Assembly: GCA_903893795.1 (NCBI GenBank)
Contig: CAITNO010000071.1
Coordinates: 1-42,328, forward strand
From: Candidatus Hydrogenedentota bacterium
Lineage (GTDB): Bacteria > Hydrogenedentota > Hydrogenedentia > Hydrogenedentales > CAITNO01
Reading direction: 5' to 3'
Length of the DNA stretch: 42,328 nt
The position numbers and the translations under genes are program-made. This document shows positions 39,808 to 42,328 of the stretch, piece after piece. The notes beneath the pieces are model-generated. The model saw nothing but the letters and a program-made list of their open reading frames with translations. It did not search any database and was not told the DNA's origin. The first letter of the stretch is position 1. Each line of letters opens with the position of its first letter.

Positions 39808-41475
39808 ATGGGTTGGTTGAGACGTACCATTAAGGCTGGACGGCGCGCCGCAGACCACGAGGGCACTGCCCAACCTATGGGGAGTGGCTTCGCTGAAGAA
39901 CTTGAGCCAATGGGTTCGCAACTGGGTGTCTGGCACGACACTGCTGTTTTATGGCTTTTGGCGCTCGGCAGTCTCCTTCTGCATCTTGCCACCTCATCCC
40001 TGTACAATTTTTATGAAGATGAATTGACTTGGCTGGCGATATCAAAACATTCTCTTCTTGGTTCGGCTGAGGCGTTTCCTTTGCCCGCATGGTTGACTCT
40101 TCTTTCGACGACTGTGGGGGGCGACACCCAATTTGCCGTTCGGTTTTTTCCCGCTGTTGCGGGAGCGCTTACCATACTTGTCGCGGGTTTCCTTGCAAGA
40201 GAACTGGGGGGGGGGCTTTTTGCCGTTACACTATCAGGTTTAAGCGTTTTCGTCGCACCCTTGCTCTTGTTTGCAGCCGGTTGCAGCAACTACTGGTCTT
40301 ACGAGAACCTGCTATGGTCTCTCTCTGCATTGCTTATTGTCCGCACCCTACGAACGGGCAAAGAGCGTTTGTGGTGGCTGGTGGGCATAGTGTGGGGAGT
40401 GGGGCTCTTGAACAAGCCCACGGTGCTTCTGTTTATACTGGGGGTTGGCTTTTGCTTTCTGGTTACCCGCGCCCGGGTCGAACTGCTACGGAAAGGATAT
40501 TGGCTGGCCCTGGCCGCGGCTTTTGTTCTCTTTCTCCCGGTGCTGATTTGGCAGGCAGTGCACGGATGGCCTTTTCTTCGAATGATGGCCGCTTCGTGCG
40601 AAGATGAATACGAGGCCATGGGATTCTGGCTCGCATACTATTCACGAGGCAAAATGTTCTTGGCTCAACCAGCCTTTCTCGGTCCCCTGAATTGTGTCCT
40701 CGTCTTGGTTGGAGTGGTGCGCGGCCTCACATCCGGCAGAAAGAGTCCGCATTTGGTCGTATTATGGGCATGCGTACTCGCAGGTGCAGCCTTTGTTGCC
40801 ACGTCGGGCATGACTTATTACATGAATCCAATCTACTCGGTTCTCCTAGTTTTCGGTTGCGTGGCAACAGCACGAATTACGGCAAAGACAGGCCTGCGCT
40901 GGGTCCGGTCGATGCTCATTTGTGGTTTGGCGGTGCAGGGAATAGCCGTTATCCCCCTTTGCGTTCCCATCTTGACACGGGACGTACTGGATGACTATTC
41001 CCGACTTGTCTGCCGTGGCATACTGGCTCCGTTAAGCGCAACAGCCCTAGTGCTTAAGGGGGACACTGACCTCGATTACTGGACCGCGAAACTCTACTTT
41101 GTCTATCGTACCATTCCAGCCGCATACCGGGAGCATTGCTGCATCATCGTAGGTTATGCACCTATTGCCGTTGGCGCTGAGTTCTATGACGCCCGATATA
41201 GGTATCATTTGCCAAAAATATTTAGTCCCCATCTGAGTTACGCCTACTGGGGACCGCCCGGCGAGGATTCTCGCACCGTTATAGCCGCATACTTCAGCCG
41301 CAAAGAGCTTGAAAGATGGTTTGGGCGAGTACAGTCTGCTGGTGAATTTGAACGCATCCAAGTCTACACATGCAGTTCTCCGAAGTGCACATACAAAGAG
41401 ATGTGGAAACAGATGTGCGCCAAGGATTCAGGTTTCCGTTGGAAGGTGGACGAGACCGTCGGACAACAGCAGTAA
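39808..41475 (+). CDS. GT39-like polytopic glycosyltransferase
   Basis: A 555-residue membrane protein. After a short cytoplasmic N-terminus, a helix leads to NFYEDELTWLAISKH, the acidic luminal motif of GT39/ArnT-like enzymes, then ARELGGGLFAVTLSGLSVFVAPLLLFAAGCSNYWSYENLLW, matching the typical SPxxxxxAxxxxxD-like second region only loosely. NKPTVLLFILGVGFCFL follows in the fourth helix region. The C-terminus (about residues 400-555) is soluble. It lacks the TPR tail of the other two in this window. The ATG at 39808 has AGGAAGAGA upstream. Codon use is AT-richer than in the neighbouring operon, perhaps from transfer, but this was judged by eye. Confidence 0.82.
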   Translation: MGWLRRTIKAGRRAADHEGTAQPMGSGFAEELEPMGSQLGVWHDTAVLWLLALGSLLLHLATSSLYNFYEDELTWLAISKHSLLGSAEAFPLPAWLTLLSTTVGGDTQFAVRFFPAVAGALTILVAGFLARELGGGLFAVTLSGLSVFVAPLLLFAAGCSNYWSYENLLWSLSALLIVRTLRTGKERLWWLVGIVWGVGLLNKPTVLLFILGVGFCFLVTRARVELLRKGYWLALAAAFVLFLPVLIWQAVHGWPFLRMMAASCEDEYEAMGFWLAYYSRGKMFLAQPAFLGPLNCVLVLVGVVRGLTSGRKSPHLVVLWACVLAGAAFVATSGMTYYMNPIYSVLLVFGCVATARITAKTGLRWVRSMLICGLAVQGIAVIPLCVPILTRDVLDDYSRLVCRGILAPLSATALVLKGDTDLDYWTAKLYFVYRTIPAAYREHCCIIVGYAPIAVGAEFYDARYRYHLPKIFSPHLSYAYWGPPGEDSRTVIAAYFSRKELERWFGRVQSAGEFERIQVYTCSSPKCTYKEMWKQMCAKDSGFRWKVDETVGQQQ

Positions 41476-41524
41476 TTATTGGGGCGGTCTCCCACACACT
41501 TTGCGCCCCTTGAGCGTTTTTAAT

Positions 41525-41960
41525 TAAACCATAGCCGCAAGAGTCAAACCAATTCAGGATGTCATTGAGGGAAACGTTCGTCATGGATTGGACTATTGCC
41601 CTGCACAGCAACTTGGGGTCCCGCTCCTTGACCTTGCGCAGGTAGGCTTTGATTGTGCTCCACATCTTCTTGATGGGATTGAGGTCGGGACTGTAGGCGG
41701 GCGCGCCCCACACCTGAGCCCTCCAGGGCCGTTTTGGCAGACTGCCAACCGGGGAAGTCTGATCGCATGCCAATAGAAAAGGCCGCTGCAGCGATGCCGG
41801 GTGCATGAGAACTGCGGCCATTGCTTTCGCATGTGCGTCGTGACCGTGCGCCTCGTTGATGCTAATTCAAAGGACAGTTCGCCGGGCACTTCCAGCTCAC
41901 CCCAAGTGAGCTTCCCCCCATCCTTCGACAGGTACCGGGGCAATTTAAGATGGTGCTGAC
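41525..41960 (-). pseudogene. Inactivated IS630-family transposase relic
   Basis: The minus strand shows the C-terminal part of an IS630/Tc1-mariner-like transposase, best in PAYSPDLNPIKKMWSTIKAYLRK and the end WFDSCGYG. The catalytic glutamate that normally follows DxNPI (DLNPIExxW) is a lysine here (codon at 41669-41671), so the DDE site is broken. The upstream part is in another frame (ELSFELASTRRTVTTHMRKQWPQF, 41860-41930), so a frameshift also separates the pieces. No stop follows the normal C-terminus; the frame runs on into the glycosyltransferase gene's antisense strand. Confidence 0.75.
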
Positions 41961-42031
41961 CGGCGGGCCTGCGCCCGCCTTGCCTCCACTGTAGCAGGTT
42001 CCGCGTGGGGCGTCAATGCTGCTGCCGGGGT

Positions 42032-42105
42032 GCCGTTTTGGGGCCGTGGAGCGCAGGCCGTGTCCGCCGCAGGGCAAGGCCGGAGAGGAGCGGCCCCAAA
42101 ACGGC
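42032..42105. repeat. Perfect 15-bp inverted repeat with 44-nt centre
   Basis: GCCGTTTTGGGGCCG (42032-42046) and CGGCCCCAAAACGGC (42091-42105) are perfect inverted copies. The 74-bp unit could be a small hairpin element, the ends of an eroded transposon, or a terminator without a T-run. It lies between two transposase relics. Confidence 0.8.
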
Positions 42106-42175
42106 GCGCGCGATTTTTCCGGGCTCACCCCCTCTCGTTGTGGCAGCTTGCCGGCGTTGCGTAGACCAGGCTGCT

Positions 42176-42328
42176 GTGCGGGCGCTTGTCACGGACAAGG
42201 GGTATCACAGCAACGACACCACGCGCGACCTGCAGGAAGACGGACTACGGACTTACATCAGCGAACCCAAACGCGGCCGGCGCAACTGGAAGGACAAAGA
42301 CAAAGAACGGGACGCGGTGTATGCCAAC
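42176..42328 (+). pseudogene. IS1182-like transposase fragment, cut by window end
   Basis: In one frame the sequence reads VTDKGYHSNDTTRDLQEDG, then RTYISEPKRGRRNWKDKDKE, typical of the catalytic core around the second aspartate of IS1182-type DDE transposases (DKGYHSN, YIPEPKRG). The upstream side loses homology before 42176, where no start codon or family sequence is seen, so the gene is truncated on the left. It continues past the right edge and its end cannot be judged. Confidence 0.75.

Overview
The window is GC-rich and gene-dense. Its protein families suggest an uncultivated bacterium of the Planctomycetes/Lentisphaerae/Hydrogenedentes kind: secreted DUF1080 and Tat-exported Gfo/Idh/MocA proteins, PQQ-type propellers, a giant c-type cytochrome related to the hydrazine-synthase alpha subunit, TPR-tailed membrane glycosyltransferases and choice-of-anchor beta-helix proteins. 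The phylum is an inference; no rRNA or tRNA gene was seen to confirm it.

Layout. Positions 1-6.5 kb look like a carbohydrate-use locus. A minus-strand operon (DeoR-type regulator, Tat-exported Gfo/Idh oxidoreductase, secreted DUF1080 3-keto-glycoside hydrolase-like protein) diverges from a PfkB sugar kinase and a DhnA-type class I aldolase; a PQQ-like propeller protein converges on it. Positions 6.6-11.4 kb carry an orphan Phd-type antitoxin, polyphosphate kinase, a membrane-anchored SGNH hydrolase and a RES/Xre toxin-antitoxin pair with a clear promoter and palindromic operator. Positions 11.5-17.8 kb hold the 1208-residue HzsA-like dihaem protein, a small cupin and a TPR-tailed membrane glycosyltransferase.

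Positions 17.8-20.1 kb form a compact toxin/defence island: a Phd/PIN toxin-antitoxin operon, then an AbiF/Abi_2-type HEPN protein preceded by its own promoter and a short pseudoknotted, terminator-ended RNA. A perfect 105-bp duplication of the PIN toxin 3' end flanks that Abi unit, and a cupin gene relic follows. This is the most interesting part of the window. Positions 20.2-24.6 kb encode one secreted protein with three beta-helix modules, four PASTA domains and an EF-hand pair. Positions 24.8-28.6 kb encode a ribose/galactose-type sugar ABC importer, with an inverted-repeat element between the ATPase and permease genes.

Positions 28.6-37 kb (minus strand) hold two large polytopic proteins, a sugar nucleotidyltransferase, a macro-domain hydrolase, argininosuccinate lyase and a 56-residue gene not previously obvious; tight overlaps make these look like one or two operons. 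Positions 37.0-38.1 kb have no gene but contain a non-autonomous IS200/IS605-like element with a richly structured, omega-RNA/HEARO-like RNA and no nuclease gene. Positions 38.1-41.5 kb encode a B12-binding radical SAM protein and a GT39-like glycosyltransferase. The right end is transposon debris: an inactivated IS630 relic, a perfect 15-bp inverted repeat and the internal part of an IS1182-like transposase running off the edge.

Several families of palindromic intergenic repeats (1-47, 4378-4405, 5530-5636, 6474-6551, 27439-27516) separate the transcription units.
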